From Solen grandis (Eukaryota; Mollusca; Bivalvia; Adapedonta; Solenidae), in assembly GCA_021229015.1 (NCBI GenBank), contig CM037780.1, positions 61,375,323 to 61,439,322 on the forward strand: a DNA stretch of 64,000 bases, written 5' to 3'. Positions within the stretch are counted from its first letter, which is position 1. Every line of letters begins with the position of its first letter. The translations under genes were made by a program, and so were the position numbers. A model generated the notes under the pieces. The model worked only from the letters and a program-made list of their open reading frames with translations, was not told where the DNA came from and did not search any database. Positions 1-11,683 of this stretch are shown here, in pieces.

Positions 1-145
1 ACTTACCCATCTCAACTGTTCCTGGGTTGGACCAGTACTGTTTGTCTGAGAAGATCATAAAAAAAATCCTTGCCCAGTCGTGGATTGAACCCACAACCAT
101 CGCATATGTTACCACTGGACCAAGGGATCCATCGAAAACATGGCT
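1..145 (-). repeat. SINE family B, partial copy cut by window edge
   Basis: Read on the minus strand this begins with a degenerate tRNA-like head (GGTCCAGTGGTAAC as A box near 110-125, then GGTTCAATCC as a weakened B box near 88-98). It is followed by a body containing a word that reads TCCAACCCAGGAACAG at the window edge. The same head and body recur at 7436-7622, 21326-21515 and 26804-26985, so I treat them as one tRNA-derived SINE family. The 3' tail lies outside the window. Confidence 0.6.
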
Positions 146-388
146 TCGTTTTAGCATTTTAAAATCGAGCTATAAAAATGAAGCAAGTAACGACACGCTC
201 ATGTTTAAACAGGCAAAATATTCCACTACACATGTATTATTGACATAAAAAGATAATTTATCTCAATAAAAAAGTATCACTTCTACATGGAATCAAAAAG
301 ATACCGACGCATTCTTGATTTACTTATACCACATTAGAGTGCAGAACTCCCATTAAAATGGTCTATAATCGTTGATCATGTAATAGAA

Positions 389-760
389 ATGTTTTATTGG
401 ATAATCGAAACAAACGGGTTATCGTGATCAAGCATTCGTCAATTTGATTGGATTACATTATATTACGTAATCAGTCGGCACGAGCCGTTTTTACTGTGTT
501 ATGATAGTGTATTTAGAATGTACTTTGATGTTAGACCACTTCATTATGCAAAGTGTAAATTAGATTAAGTCCAGAAAATAGGGACTACAGGAATAATCTT
601 AGGGGACACAGGAGATGATAGAAATTGTTACTTATAGCACGTGGCTAGGCGGATCATTGTACAGTCAAAGAACGCCGAACTTTGCTAATGGACTGTTTGC
701 TGTTTGTGAATAATCCATGGTGAGGCAATAAAAGCGGGGTTAAGAGCTATAGAAAAAGAA
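389..760 (+). repeat. Diverged ~400-bp repeat, copy 1
   Basis: This stretch shares, in the same order and orientation, at least seven short words with 15583-16010. They include GAAATRTTTTATTGGAT, TTGGATTAC, GTCGGCAC, ACTTTGATGTT, AAGTGTAAA, GTGGCYAGG, TTGCTAATGGACT and GAGCTATAGAA. The two copies have drifted and carry small indels. It has no open frame of note, no terminal repeats that I can see and no tRNA-like head. What it is remains unknown: an old dispersed repeat, a duplicated regulatory element or a non-coding transcript are all possible. Confidence 0.65.
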
Positions 761-845
761 ATAAAACTAATGAGAGAAAGTGTGTGAATTAGTGGCGAAG
801 AGAAGGGGATATATTATTTCTATAGATACAATGATCGATATAGGC

Positions 846-900
846 CAGTCTCGGTGGCAGAATGGTTAGATTGAACGTCCATCTCGTAACGACATACCGG
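846..900 (+). repeat. Degenerate tRNA-like SINE head fragment
   Basis: The words GGTGGCAGAATGGTTAGA and CATCTCGTAACGACATACCGG resemble the A-box half and the middle of a tRNA-derived SINE head, but a convincing B box is absent. It is a short remnant at best. Confidence 0.3.
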
Positions 901-1045
901 GCTAGACTTATGAAAAATAGTTCATCTATCTACATATATCGCAAACTAATACTTAAAGTTTTAACTTCAGTAGAAATGCTTTCCTCCATTCTTGTTTTAT
1001 GAAATATTAAAGTACATGACAAAGTTAATATAAAATATTACTTTA

Positions 1046-1292
1046 TTGTTGTATGTTGTATTGGGGTTTACCGTCGCTGCGATAGTATTTCAATCATATA
1101 GCGACGTCCAGCTAATTACAGGTGGAGGAAGACCCCGAGTACACAGAGGTATCCGGGTAGAACCACCGACCTACCGCAAGCCAGCTGGAAGGCTTCCTCA
1201 CATGAAAAATCCGAAGTCCCTACCGGGATTCGAACCCACAGCGGTGAGGGGCTGAGTGATTTGTAGTCCACGACTGTAACCGCTCGGCCACA
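1046..1292 (-). repeat. SINE family A, near full length
   Basis: On the minus strand the copy starts in a tRNA-Ser/Leu-like head (GGCCGAGCGGTTACAGTC, A box; GGTTCGAATCCCGGTAGG, B box near 1223-1240). It goes on through a conserved body and ends in a tail with GACGTCGCTATATGATTG, CAGCGACGG and short AAC-rich repeats. It matches 26545-26791 (+) and 61497-61754 (-) almost base for base. The first few bases of the head (GGGCCGCC in the other copies) are missing. This is a tRNA-derived SINE, not a functional tRNA. Confidence 0.85.
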
Positions 1293-1438
1293 AATAATAT
1301 CTCGACTGATAGTGAGGGTGAGCTATAATGAATATTTCCTATTCAACAATCAATGAATTCCTATAAGTTAAAGATTATCTAACTTAAAGATATTTTGCTA
1401 AATTATACAATACTTTTTTATTTTTATTTTAAAAAAAT

Positions 1439-2700
1439 TTAAATGTTGGTTTTTATAATAATCAATTTAATATACTTTTTTCTTATGTTTCCAAGGACAT
1501 TTAAAACAAAATGATATTCATCTTCCAAATCATTTGAGTTACAAAAAACACAACGCCTTTCATTTCTTGGTAAATAATTTGCTCCATATCTTCCAGTATG
1601 TATTTTAAGTGAATGGGCTGCAGTTCTAATTCTTGATATATAAAATCGTAGATTATAAGGAAGTACATCTAAATATTTTTCATACTGTACATTTAATTTT
1701 ATAGCATTATACAGATTCAAAACACCATTTGTTTCCTTGTCAAGTACCCAACCCTGTTTAAAATTATCAATAAGTCTGTTTTCATATCAAAACTTAATGG
1801 ATTTTCAAATACAAAACTAAAACCATTTATATCCAACATTTCTTTAATATTACTAATCCAGTTTTTTTTCCCATTTACAAAATCAGTGTATGAAATTTCA
1901 TAAACTTCTTTCATAATTATATTTTCTGTGTTTATTACATTATACCATATTTTAAAATTCTTACATAACGAGTAATATAAAGAGGATAACGCCCCAATTC
2001 ACCTTTTTTAAAAAACCTTACAAAACTTTAAATGAATTCGTTCTATTGCTTTAGATTTACTATAACCCCATATCTGAGCATTGTAACTTAAAATAGAACC
2101 AATTAAGGCGTCAAACAACTGACAAAGTATGCTCGGTTTAATTTTAAATTTCCTACAATTTGAGAGTAAGCAGTTGAAAGCTTTAAGAGCTTTGCCAATA
2201 AGGTGCTCCTGATTTAAAACAAAATTTCCTGTGTAATTAAATATAGTTCCTAAATAATTAAAATCATTTACCACATCTAACTTTATACTATCATAGAAAA
2301 ACTCCTCTCCGGGTAATAGATGACCACGTTTACGAAAAACCATAACCTTTGTTTATCAATGTTTACCTCCAAACTCCATTTATTGCAATAAGTATTTAAT
2401 AATTCTAAGCTTCTGTTTAAATCTTCTGCTGTATTTCCCAGTATTATCATTCGTCCGCAAAAAGCATAAGTATTAAAGTAATATCACGAATGTTGAGACC
2501 AGATGTAATATCATCCTGTAAAAATAATTCAAGATCTTCTAGAAATAGAGAAAAGAAATATGGGCGAAAAAAGTTCTCCTTGTCTCAAGCCAATTGAATA
2601 TTTATTTAACCCAAATAAACAAATAGTAATGTATCCAGAAAACAATGTCTTAATTGCTGCAATGCCAATTTGAAAATAAAATTAAAGATATATCATAGAC
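1439..2700 (-). pseudogene. Non-LTR retrotransposon reverse transcriptase, degraded 3' part
   Basis: Minus-strand frames give, in order, an RT motif like GLRQGE followed by LFSP (about 2600-2560), an active-site remnant LMLFADE with the last Asp altered and a stop right after (about 2470), the thumb segment FNYLGTIFNYTG (about 2250), LFDALIGSILSYNAQIWG (about 2110-2050), and a C-terminal motif CVFCN followed by EDEYHFVL (about 1555-1500). Pieces fall in different frames and stops interrupt them, so it cannot encode an active enzyme. The endonuclease domain is missing. The thumb and C-terminal words match those at 11684-13745 and 27961-29184, so these are probably copies of one LINE family. 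The clade is not assigned. Confidence 0.85.
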
Positions 2701-3118
2701 TAATAGTGTTTCCTTATACACATCTATTTTAGTTTACTTCATTAACGAAGGAATGAAAAAAAACGGTGTGTGTCTGAAACCAAACACAACGTTTATTTTG
2801 TCTGTTCATTTCACAATTAAAATAACAACCTGGATTTATATGTGATATTGCTTGACGTTGAAAAACGTTCGATTTCATCCCTCCTCATTTTTGACAATAT
2901 ATGTCTTTGTAAACTTACCGGCGATCATAATTATATATCTTTAAAAAAGAACTGAAAGAAATGATATACGCACTGGCATTAATTTTTTAACAAACACTTC
3001 TCGAAGTTGATACTAAAATTATGTAAAGAACAAAAATTATTTTGAACTTTTGGAGCGACGATCTTATGATGTTTGTGAAATAAGCAGACACGATCCACTA
3101 AAATTCAAAACATTTCAC

Positions 3119-3213
3119 AGACAACAACAACATCATCAAAAGTATTAACAACAACAACATCATCAATAAAATTAACAACAACAACGTCATTAACAACAAC
3201 AGCAGCACAACAT
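3119..3213 (+). repeat. Imperfect (AAC)n/(ATC)n microsatellite
   Basis: Runs of AAC and CATCATC alternate with unique bases. The minus-strand frame across it gives only Val/Asp runs. Confidence 0.8.
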
Positions 3214-3546
3214 GAATCCCTAGCAAAGACAACTTTCAGAAAGAAAATGGGTATCTTTTGGTTTATTCTATACATTTCAAAGTTAATCATTTGTATTCGT
3301 AGTTTATTAACTAGTATAAACTGTAAACCTTTACTAACCTATTCACAATAAATCAGGTTAGGCAACAAGTTCTCTCTTTGACTCGTCCTATTGTGAAAAG
3401 GGAAGGGAAAAATACAAAACTTGATAGAGATTGGGGCAGATAAGACAGAATTGGTGCTTTAAGCCAGATGTCAAATAATTCGACTTAACAATGACACGTT
3501 TGCAGAGTTGAAAGTGTTTTGTTTCTCTTTTTGCTCTTTTGTGTGC

Positions 3547-3656
3547 GCGTGTTTTTTTTTTTTTTGTTTTTTTTGTTTTTTTTTGTTGTTGTTGTTTTTT
3601 GTTGTTGTTGTTTTTTTTAATTGTTTAGTTGATTTTTGTTTTGTTTTGTTCTTTAT
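3547..3656 (+). repeat. T-rich / (GTT)n low-complexity tract
   Basis: Poly-T blocks are broken by G and by GTT repeats. Open frames on both strands are pure low complexity (Phe/Val or Lys/Asn runs). Confidence 0.9.
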
Positions 3657-5961
3657 TAGTATTAATAAGAGGCTGGAAAGCAATTTGCATTACTTACATA
3701 AATATCCGGAATTAATTTTTAACCTTAATTGTCTAAATCATGCGCATTTGAATAAGTAATTGATTGTATTCGAAACAGTGGCTTATGCATTTTGAAAATC
3801 TACATTTCAGATAGATATACCGTGTCGACACGAGAAATATTTTATTACAATTAACACCACAAAGCATGTTTATGATACAAATTAGGTAGTCTATATTCAT
3901 AACACAAATTTAATCAGATACCTTTAAATATCGTCGTTTAAAAACTGTTTAATTAGAAAATATATATGCAACAATATTTATTATTGGCCCACGCGTCTTG
4001 CAAAAACATATTCAAATTGGCTTAACTTCTCACACAAATTATCATGTCTTATTCAAAAATAAGCAACAAACACTATGCGATCAATATTTTCAAATAGGTG
4101 AATTTTCAACAAATTATCTACAATATTATTGAATTTTTCCTACGCTCTATCAACAAGATGGCGAAAAAATATTGTTTATGAGCCTATCGATTTATTTTCA
4201 TATAACTTACAAATTGATATCAATATTTCTCAACACAAGTTCACATATTGATACAAATAACATCAACATAAATTACTAAATAAAGAGAATTTGAATAAAT
4301 TTTTGTCAATAAACCTCGATAGTTTGTAGTGTCTCAATATGACGTTTTATTTTCCGGTACCAACAGTCATCACAGCCGGAGGGTGTTTGTTTTAGTCCGT
4401 ACCAGGATTAGTTCGCCATATTTCAATGTGGATATTTCCTTTATTCCATCGAAGGATTGTTTTTACAGTCGTATTATATTCGAAAGTAACCAGTTATGTA
4501 AACAGAGTGTTTCTGAAATTCTCATCGTCAATATTTTTTCAAGCCCCCAACCGGCGCTTTTCAGCGGTGAGGTTGAAAACGGACAAATGCTAATCCCGTA
4601 CAATGGGATATCTTATCAGTACTAATGTATTTATTGTTAAACTCGATAGTTAATTCTTCCATCGGACGGTCGCCATTATACGAAAGGCTAATCACTTTAA
4701 CGTGTGGTATCGATGAAATGATTTTGTTATTTTTTCGATATGGTGAAAATATGTGCCTCCATTATAGTGCCTCGTAATAAAACTCAAGTCGTCTTATTTA
4801 AGATTAATGCTGAAATATCCATTATGACACTGCTTAAATGACAATTTGAATGCGTTAGTATTAATGGGTTCATGATTAGACCGTGAGAATATTTTCTGAA
4901 GTTCTACAAGTTATTCCATCATTTTTTTATATTTTTACTTGACAAACAATACATAGACATACACTGAAGAGCTAGTTTCCCTTTCACATTTTTATCACAT
5001 TCAACCAAATTCATATACATGTATTAGCTGATTTTTTTTTCTTTAGAACGGAATTTTCTGAAGTCTGGTATTAACTCAATGCATTTTATTTGGTAGGCCC
5101 AAAACGATACACCGAATAAAAAAAAGTCCAATGTAACTGCGGCTGTACTGAATTGGGATTTTTCGAATAGTGGTATACTTTTTTCTCCTCTGCGGTTAAA
5201 GTTCAATATCAACAAATCAATGTCAAACATCAAAATGCAGAATAGAACACGTACAGGACAATGGTGTTTGGCACTATGCCTTTGTGCAAACCAATTTCAG
5301 TCTACCGGACATGCCCGAACATCCACAGCGGAAGGTGACGAACACATTTTACCCGGTTACGCCCAGTTGGCAGTTCAATTGTATGTTTATTTACGCAGTC
5401 CTTTTTTAATTGCTAGTGACATACATCGAATTGTCGCTTGGCCCTCCTAGAATTAGGAGATAGCGTCTACAGGACGGTTCACTGTCCTGCCATGTCGTAA
5501 TGTTACACCAGCATTAATAAGAAATTAAATTATAGCAATTAACAAAAAAATGCAGATCTTTACAACATTGTGGAACGTTGGAGAAGACTTAACATGTTAT
5601 TCTTGATATATACAATGTACCTAAATTTTAAAAATAGACAAGGTAGTCGACATAGATTGGGATTTGAAAAATGATATTTAGCATAGTTATATTTTTGAGT
5701 CGCCCCCTGAAATTGTGTTATTGTTTGGGCTTTTTTGTTTGGTTTTTTATGTTGTTGTTTTTTTTATATATATATACAGAGTAGTTTGGGACAACCCCGC
5801 TATCGTTCTTAGCGAGTCACATGGTTATTAAGAGTGGCCAGTTAGAATTCTTAAAAATGGATATCGGCATAAGCAAAGCTTTCCCTAATTCCTTCCCAGC
5901 TACCCCCGTTCTAACCATTATTTCTTTGTCTTGAATTGTTAACATTTTCTTTACCGTTCAT

Positions 5962-6002
<41 letters not shown>
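5962..6002 (+). repeat. (ATT)n microsatellite
   Basis: A nearly perfect run of about 13 ATT units. Confidence 0.95.
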
Positions 6003-7435
6003 TTAAATATTTTATAAACTTTTTTGTCAAAGTTTGAAACTATCAAAAGTTTTTAACAGAGTTAAAATAGGAAAAGTGAACGTGTCAAACTTGATTGATG
6101 AGAATCCCATGTTTCGAATTTGCATAGTATAGCGTAGGTAAGCAAGCATTTCCCCTTTGTCATTTGGGTGCCAGTATATGTTGATTGAAACTCAACCTCT
6201 GATATTTTACTCTAGAGTTGCCATATTTAGTTTGACTCAGACTGTGTATCTTGCAGTCTTGGTAATCACTATGTACTTTATGGGACAATGTCTATTTGTG
6301 GGCAATTCATCATCGCCGGGAGACGGGTCTATTTTTATTACTGCTGTAAGAAAAACAAACAAATAGCTACATTCTGTAACTTTCGAGTGGAATTCCTGAA
6401 GAATTTGTCATCAAATGTAGAACCACCTGGTTGAAATTTTATTTTACGAGGTCGATTGTAATGCTTTCTATCCGGCGGTACTTTGCTTTATAATTCAAAC
6501 ACTATCCTAATCAGTCTAGTTCAACCTTAAACCTAGTCGTGTTCACGTTCTCCTGGTAAATTTAGACCGAAGTCCAATTTTTATGAAATAAGAAAATACA
6601 ACCGTTAAATTTTCAAAACATTCTTTGTCAGATTTTTATTACACAATGTCCGAACATATCCGATTATGATACCGTTTGTTTGTCTGTCCGAAAGTGCGAT
6701 TGTGTCGGACATTTTTTCGAGTGGTCAATTAAAAGATACACTTTCTTTAATTGTTTGCCCAAAATTAGCTGGTCCTGGTTTCTTTAGAGTGTTACAATCG
6801 CCTCTAGTTCGCAGCTGTCCGCTGATCCTATACCGTGCATGGTAATTTATTTGCTCATCTTGGCCACAAATACTTCACTGTAACTATTGGCCACTTCGCA
6901 GAGAGCAACTTATTTGCTGGCAGATTTATAGCACTAGAGTAAACACAAGGCGTGTGTGTTTTTTGCCTCTATTGGGTAATCATTTGTCCATTTGAAAGCC
7001 GTATCTATTACTGTCGTAAATGGAATTTTCACAGGTAACGAGAAATGTGCTTTGTCATTTGAGTTTCTCGTTGCTTTCTTTCCTTTAGATGCATTTATAA
7101 CGGTCAGCCCAATCTACAGATACATTGAACTTTGAGAGCGTTGCTTCATCATAGGTGTGCAGTTATGTATAACTTAACTCCCTTTGTACGTCTGAAATAT
7201 TTGCACTTCATTCGTTAAATCATCCGTTACATGAACTACAAGAGGCATTTCAAAGAATTCTGGGATGACACTATGTCACGGCATACAAATCGATGCGTGT
7301 AAAACTTCAGAAAAACGAAATTAAGCATGACACTGACGAAGGAAATAGGCGGTCAAAATATCTTAAATAGTATTTCGAAACTAAACATTATAATAAAGGT
7401 AACCAATGAAATAAAAGAACTAATCTATTGGTTTC
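6003..7435. other. No gene seen
   Basis: Unique-looking AT-rich sequence. I find no motif-bearing open frame, repeat head or terminal repeat in it. Confidence 0.5.
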
Positions 7436-7622
7436 GGTTCATATCATTTCCTGAATTGCTTTTTTTTTACAACTTATACTTATCCTTCTCGGTGGTTTCT
7501 GGGTTGGACCAGTTCTTTGCACCTGGGGAATACCATTTGAAATTCTTGTCTCTAACCGGGTTCGAACCCACAGCATTCGGATTCTCAGTCATGTATATGC
7601 TACCACTGGACCGCAGCAGACG
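7436..7622 (-). repeat. SINE family B copy
   Basis: The minus-strand head has GGTCCAGTGGTAGC (A box) and GGTTCGAACCCGG (B box, about 7555-7568). The body contains TCCAACCCAGAAACC and the 3' end holds ATAAGTTGTAA, as in 21326-21515. It lacks the CGACGTAAAATAAATAAG end of the + copy. Confidence 0.75.
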
Positions 7623-7769
7623 TCCTAGCTTATTTTTTTCTGAATTTAAATGTTACAATGTAGTATGTTTGTGTTATTTTTTATTGACTTGCACTTATTA
7701 TAATTATAGTACTGTCCTTAGAGTATATGAAGTTATATACATATAACTTATATAATGATTGTACATATT

Positions 7770-8234
7770 TTATATATCTCGTATCTATCTATGTGTAATT
7801 TTAACTCGTTGAAAACAATTAAGACATACAATGTCCCTGAATAGAGATGTTGCTCTTGATCTTGCCATTGACAAATATCTTTTTAGGGGGTGGGAGGAAT
7901 AAGCCAGATAAAGTATTAAATTACGAATATTTCCTATAAATTATGAAAGACGATCGCGACATTTTCTAATACCACAAACGAATAAATACTACATTATCAC
8001 CGGTAATGCAAATATAACATTTTTATTACTGTACCGTACATATTTATCATGCCGACTGTCGTGACGCACTTGTTTAAAATAAATGAGATGGGATTAGATA
8101 GGATTAGAAACTGCAGTGCATACGTGTTATTCCTGTGAGATATGTATACGGAGGTCTGGTAGGTCTACAGGCTTATAAATATTTAAGAAAATAAATATCT
8201 ATCAAATCCAAAGTTAGATTTCCCCTAAGCAAAG
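7770..8234. other. No gene seen
   Basis: AT-rich DNA between a SINE and a C homopolymer. Nothing recognisable. Confidence 0.4.
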
Positions 8235-8261
8235 CCCCCCCCCCCCCCCCCCCCCCCCCCC
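8235..8261 (+). repeat. Poly-C tract (27 bases)
   Basis: An uninterrupted run of C, flanked by CCCC-rich bases. Length in the assembly may be unreliable. Confidence 0.95.
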
Positions 8262-8394
8262 GCCCCAACTTAAAATGCATATTTTTAAATAAATAAGTCA
8301 GGTGACATATTGTTTTTAAGCCTTTATCTTATAGATAAGTACATTACAAGTATTCATTGAAGAAAAAAAAAGAAGAAAACAAGAAATGTTTTTG

Positions 8395-9922
8395 AAACAT
8401 ATATGCCCCCCTCATATGCCATAATATGTATATAGCTATATTACATGCAAGGAGTTTGCCTTCATAATGTTGGCTTGTCACAAAAAATTCTCAAACTTCA
8501 AAAATTTGAGTGAAAATATATATGCTAAAATGTGGAACTAAACATTTACTGAAATAAATGGGCTGGAGAAATATTTACACAAGTCCACAAAGGTTTAAGT
8601 GAAAGAACATTGTCAGTTATAAACAAACAAAACATTAAGACTTAGTGCTCTAGGTTTATTATAAAAATTAACTAGAGCTATCACTGAAGGTGATTAATAC
8701 CCCCGCAAAATACTTTAATGCAGGAGAAGCCAGACTTCAGGCAGAGCATAGATAAGAACCTGTATACATAGTATATTTGTTGTGATAGTAAAGTTTTTAT
8801 TTAAAGTTGATAGAGAGTCAATAATGGTTGTTTGTCACAGTAGTTTAAAAATATAAGGTTACAGTTCTTGGACACTGCACTTCTCCTAGTCGCCATCTGT
8901 TTACATTTTAAGTTTCAAGTATATACCATGTATAATATTCGAGTTATGTTCAGGACAAGAAAAACAAGGAAAAGTAACAAAGGGAAATAACTCTGTAATT
9001 ACTCTAGATAGAGTTATGGTTCTTGTGCACTGCACTTCCTCATATTGTGGTTGACCATTGTATGAAATTGTTTTGAAATCAAACTTGTACTTTTCAAGTT
9101 ATGCTCCGGACAAGGAAAAGTAACAAAGGGCAATAACTCTGTAATAAGTCAAGATGGAGTTATGGTTCTTGTGCACTGCACTTCCTCTCTATGTGCTTGA
9201 TCATTGCATGAAGTTGTATTGAATTCCAACTTGTGGTTTTCAAGTTATGCTCCGGACAAGGAAAATGCAACGGACCGCTGGACCGACCGACCGACCGACC
9301 GACCGACCAACCGACCGACCACCGGGTGACTCCTATATACCCCCCAAACTTTGTTTCGGGGGTATAACAAATCAGCCTTGCTAGCCATAAGCACAAACAT
9401 CCACAATAATGAAAGAAAATGATACATCATCCTTCAAATATCTCAAACTTTAAAACAAAACAACATTACAACATAAATTATGTTATCTTGATCTAAGTAA
9501 TAACAAGGCCAAGTCATCAAATATATATACAAATGCAACCTTGTGACCTTGACCTTTGAGGTATTGACACCAAAATTGATAGGGGTCATCTACTAATCAT
9601 AAGCAACAACCACATGAAGTTTGAGACTTAAAGGTCAAATAGAACTTCAAGTTATCACTCGGACAAGGTCTGGTATTATACATACACAACATGTGACCTT
9701 GACCTTTGAGGTAATGACACCAAAATCAATAGGGGTCATCTACTAATCATGAGCAACAACCACATGAAGTTTGAGACTTAAAGGTCAAATAGAACTTAAG
9801 TTATCACTCGGACAAGGTCTGGTCTACCGACAGACCGACGGACCGACGGACCGACCTACGGACCGACCGACCGACATGAGCAAAGCAATATACCCCCTCT
9901 TCTTCGAAGGGGGGCATAAAAA
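8395..9922 (+). mobile_element. Pearl-like element, split by a second element
   Basis: The left end reads ATATGCCCCCCTC and the right end CTTCGAAGGGGGGCAT, giving C-rich/G-rich inverted ends. The inner right part holds two ~165-bp direct units (about 9532-9690 and 9691-9830), each with GTGACCTTGACCTTTGAGGT, GGGGTCATCTACTAATCAT and CGGACAAGGTCTGG. An ACCG/ACGG tetranucleotide run (9828-9875) follows. Such units plus this kind of microsatellite are the known build of bivalve 'pearl' non-autonomous elements; that assignment is from memory of the family, not a search. The segment 8672-9369 is a separate inserted element. Confidence 0.65.
8672..9369 (+). mobile_element. Pearl-like element nested in another
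   Basis: The left end is GAGCTATCACTGAAGGTG followed by ATTAATACCCCCGC, and the right end is TTTGTTTCGGGGGTATAAC, so the ends form an imperfect inverted pair (TACCCCCG / CGGGGGTA). Inside are three ~150-bp direct units carrying GGTTCTTGTGCACTGCACTT (first copy diverged), TTCAAGTTATGCTCCGGACA and AGTAACAAAGGGCAATAACT. An (ACCG)n run (9281-9320) follows. No coding capacity. Confidence 0.65.
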
Positions 9923-9924
9923 TG

Positions 9925-11134
9925 AATGTTTGAACATAAGAAAAAATAATACTGTTGGTTTGTCCTTTTTTTTCTAAATAAAGGTGTGTGTGTTAGCCAT
10001 ATGTAAGGGTATTTAATAATAGATGTATAAATAATAAACTCCAAATTCATTTTGTTTCATAACATTTGATGTTTCACCAATATACGATTTTTTTTCTTCG
10101 TATATTGATAGAACATTATCTGATCTACTAAAATATGTAATAAAAAAGGGGGGTCACCAGCCTTAGAAAAAAATATCCGTGTTTTTTGTTGTTGTTGTTT
10201 TTTTCAGTATACCTTATATAGTAGCAGTTTAGGGTGAAATTTCACCTACGAAAACTAAGTCTATTTTATTTTTCATCAAATTAATTTCAATTATCAGTAA
10301 ATGTTATGTCAATACGAGTATTTTGACTGATAAAAGCACGGATAAGATGATGTACTAACAATATACAAAGAATCATGAAATTCTGAAAGTTTGAAGAAAA
10401 AAAAAAGATGAAACTGTCACGATCGTCTTTAAGATATTGCTGTTCCCAACTACAAACTTGTTTACTTAAGTACGATATATAGATTTCAAATTACGGAATA
10501 TTATATATTATAACAAAAAGAAGCAAATCATGAATTACTATATTGCTTTAGCTTTGTAAAGATGAACGCAATAACCTTTGATTTGTCTTTTCGATGCCAT
10601 GTGTTCAATGACTCCATGTTTTTTATTATTATTTGTTTTGATATGATTATAAGAGTATGTATCGACTATTATTTGTGATTCAAGCAGTAAGTATTCTTTC
10701 TTACAAACAGTGTATTAGAAATAATGAATAATGATATAACTGAGAATGATGGTGTAGGTGCTTGATCCTTTGTATCGCGGCGGTCAGACAGGGAGACAGA
10801 CAAACAGAACATATGTTCTATTAAGACTTGTGCATAGTATAAAAGTTATCTTCAAGACATACTTTTTACGCATAAATTCTAAAAATAAAAAACTCAGAGA
10901 AAATATTTGTAAATTTGCTTAAGGACTGAATGGAACAATGTCAAATATTGTATTTCGTGTTTTTCAAATAATTTTAGTTACTTAGTAATATAAAAAGTCG
11001 TTTTTCCGCAAGAGATTGGTGCATATTTCCTACGTACCGATTTTCCAATGAAATAGACAAAATAACGTGAAATATCGAAGTTTTTTACATAAGGCATTTC
11101 TAAGGTCCTCGAGTTTTCATGTACAGTCAATATC
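9925..11134. other. No gene seen
   Basis: AT-rich sequence with short T/GTT runs (about 10183-10204). No supported exon or element end was found. Confidence 0.45.
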
Positions 11135-11376
11135 TTAACCCTTTCCCTCATAGAGGATACCATGAAAAGACCTATGCGAACAGCATAAAACCAGATCAGC
11201 CTGCGAGTAACTCGCAGGCTGATCAGGTTTTATGCTGTTCGCTGCTCCTCAGTGGTCTGGTAATGAGGATTTTACAATTAAATTTGGTAAGGTTTGAGTT
11301 TGGCTTTCTGCAGATCAGGCTTTATGTGGTACCTATTGAGTGCGTCAAAATGAGTCTATATGAGGGAAAGGGTTAA
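11135..11376 (+). mobile_element. Palindromic MITE, full copy
   Basis: Terminal inverted repeats TTAACCCTTTCCCTCATA (left) and TATGAGGGAAAGGGTTAA (right) bound a 242-bp element. Inside, 11176-11242 is an almost perfect palindrome of about 33 bp per arm with a one-base loop and a single mismatch. A half copy lies at 31621-31795 and a diverged copy with TTAACCCTTTC ends at 58141-58307. It is non-coding and depends on another transposase. The superfamily is not assigned; a TTAA or TA target is suggested by the ends. Confidence 0.85.
11176..11242 (+). repeat. Long hairpin inside the MITE
   Basis: Arms begin GCGAACAGCATAAAAC and end GTTTTATGCTGTTCGC, meeting at GCGAGTAACTCGC. RNA from either strand would fold into a nearly perfect 33-bp stem. 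Confidence 0.9.
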
Positions 11377-11683
11377 TAAAACATTCAGAATTAAGATGCA
11401 TGTATTATTGTAAAGCAGAGAATGTGTATATATGTTGACTGATACTATATTATTATTAAGGGCATTGTGGCATTGAATAAGAGTAATAAACAGAAATAAA
11501 AGAATATGCGGCTATTACTACTCGAGTATTTTTTAACTACACAACTACTTGTATTTATTGATAAAGTAAATCACGATATAATACGGGCTTAATAATCCCG
11601 AGAAAAAAAAAAATAAATTCTTATACAATCTGACTAGTCATCTCCTATATATACACATAAAGATAAAACAACGGAGAATTAAG

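Larger units (their letters stand above)
2715..5961. other. AT-rich stretch without a supported gene
   Basis: I see no splice-bounded coding exon here. There are interspersed AAC/ATC trinucleotide runs (3119-3213) and a T/GTT-rich tract (3547-3656). Short open frames at 4329-4625 and 5220-5450 have no recognisable motif and no partner exon. Confidence 0.6.

Noticed and set aside
1046..1255. 69-residue open frame
   Set aside because: It is the minus-strand SINE family A read backwards; the same frame appears at 61496-61780.
4329..4625. 98-residue open frame on +
   Set aside because: No domain, no promoter or splice partner; isolated in AT-rich DNA.
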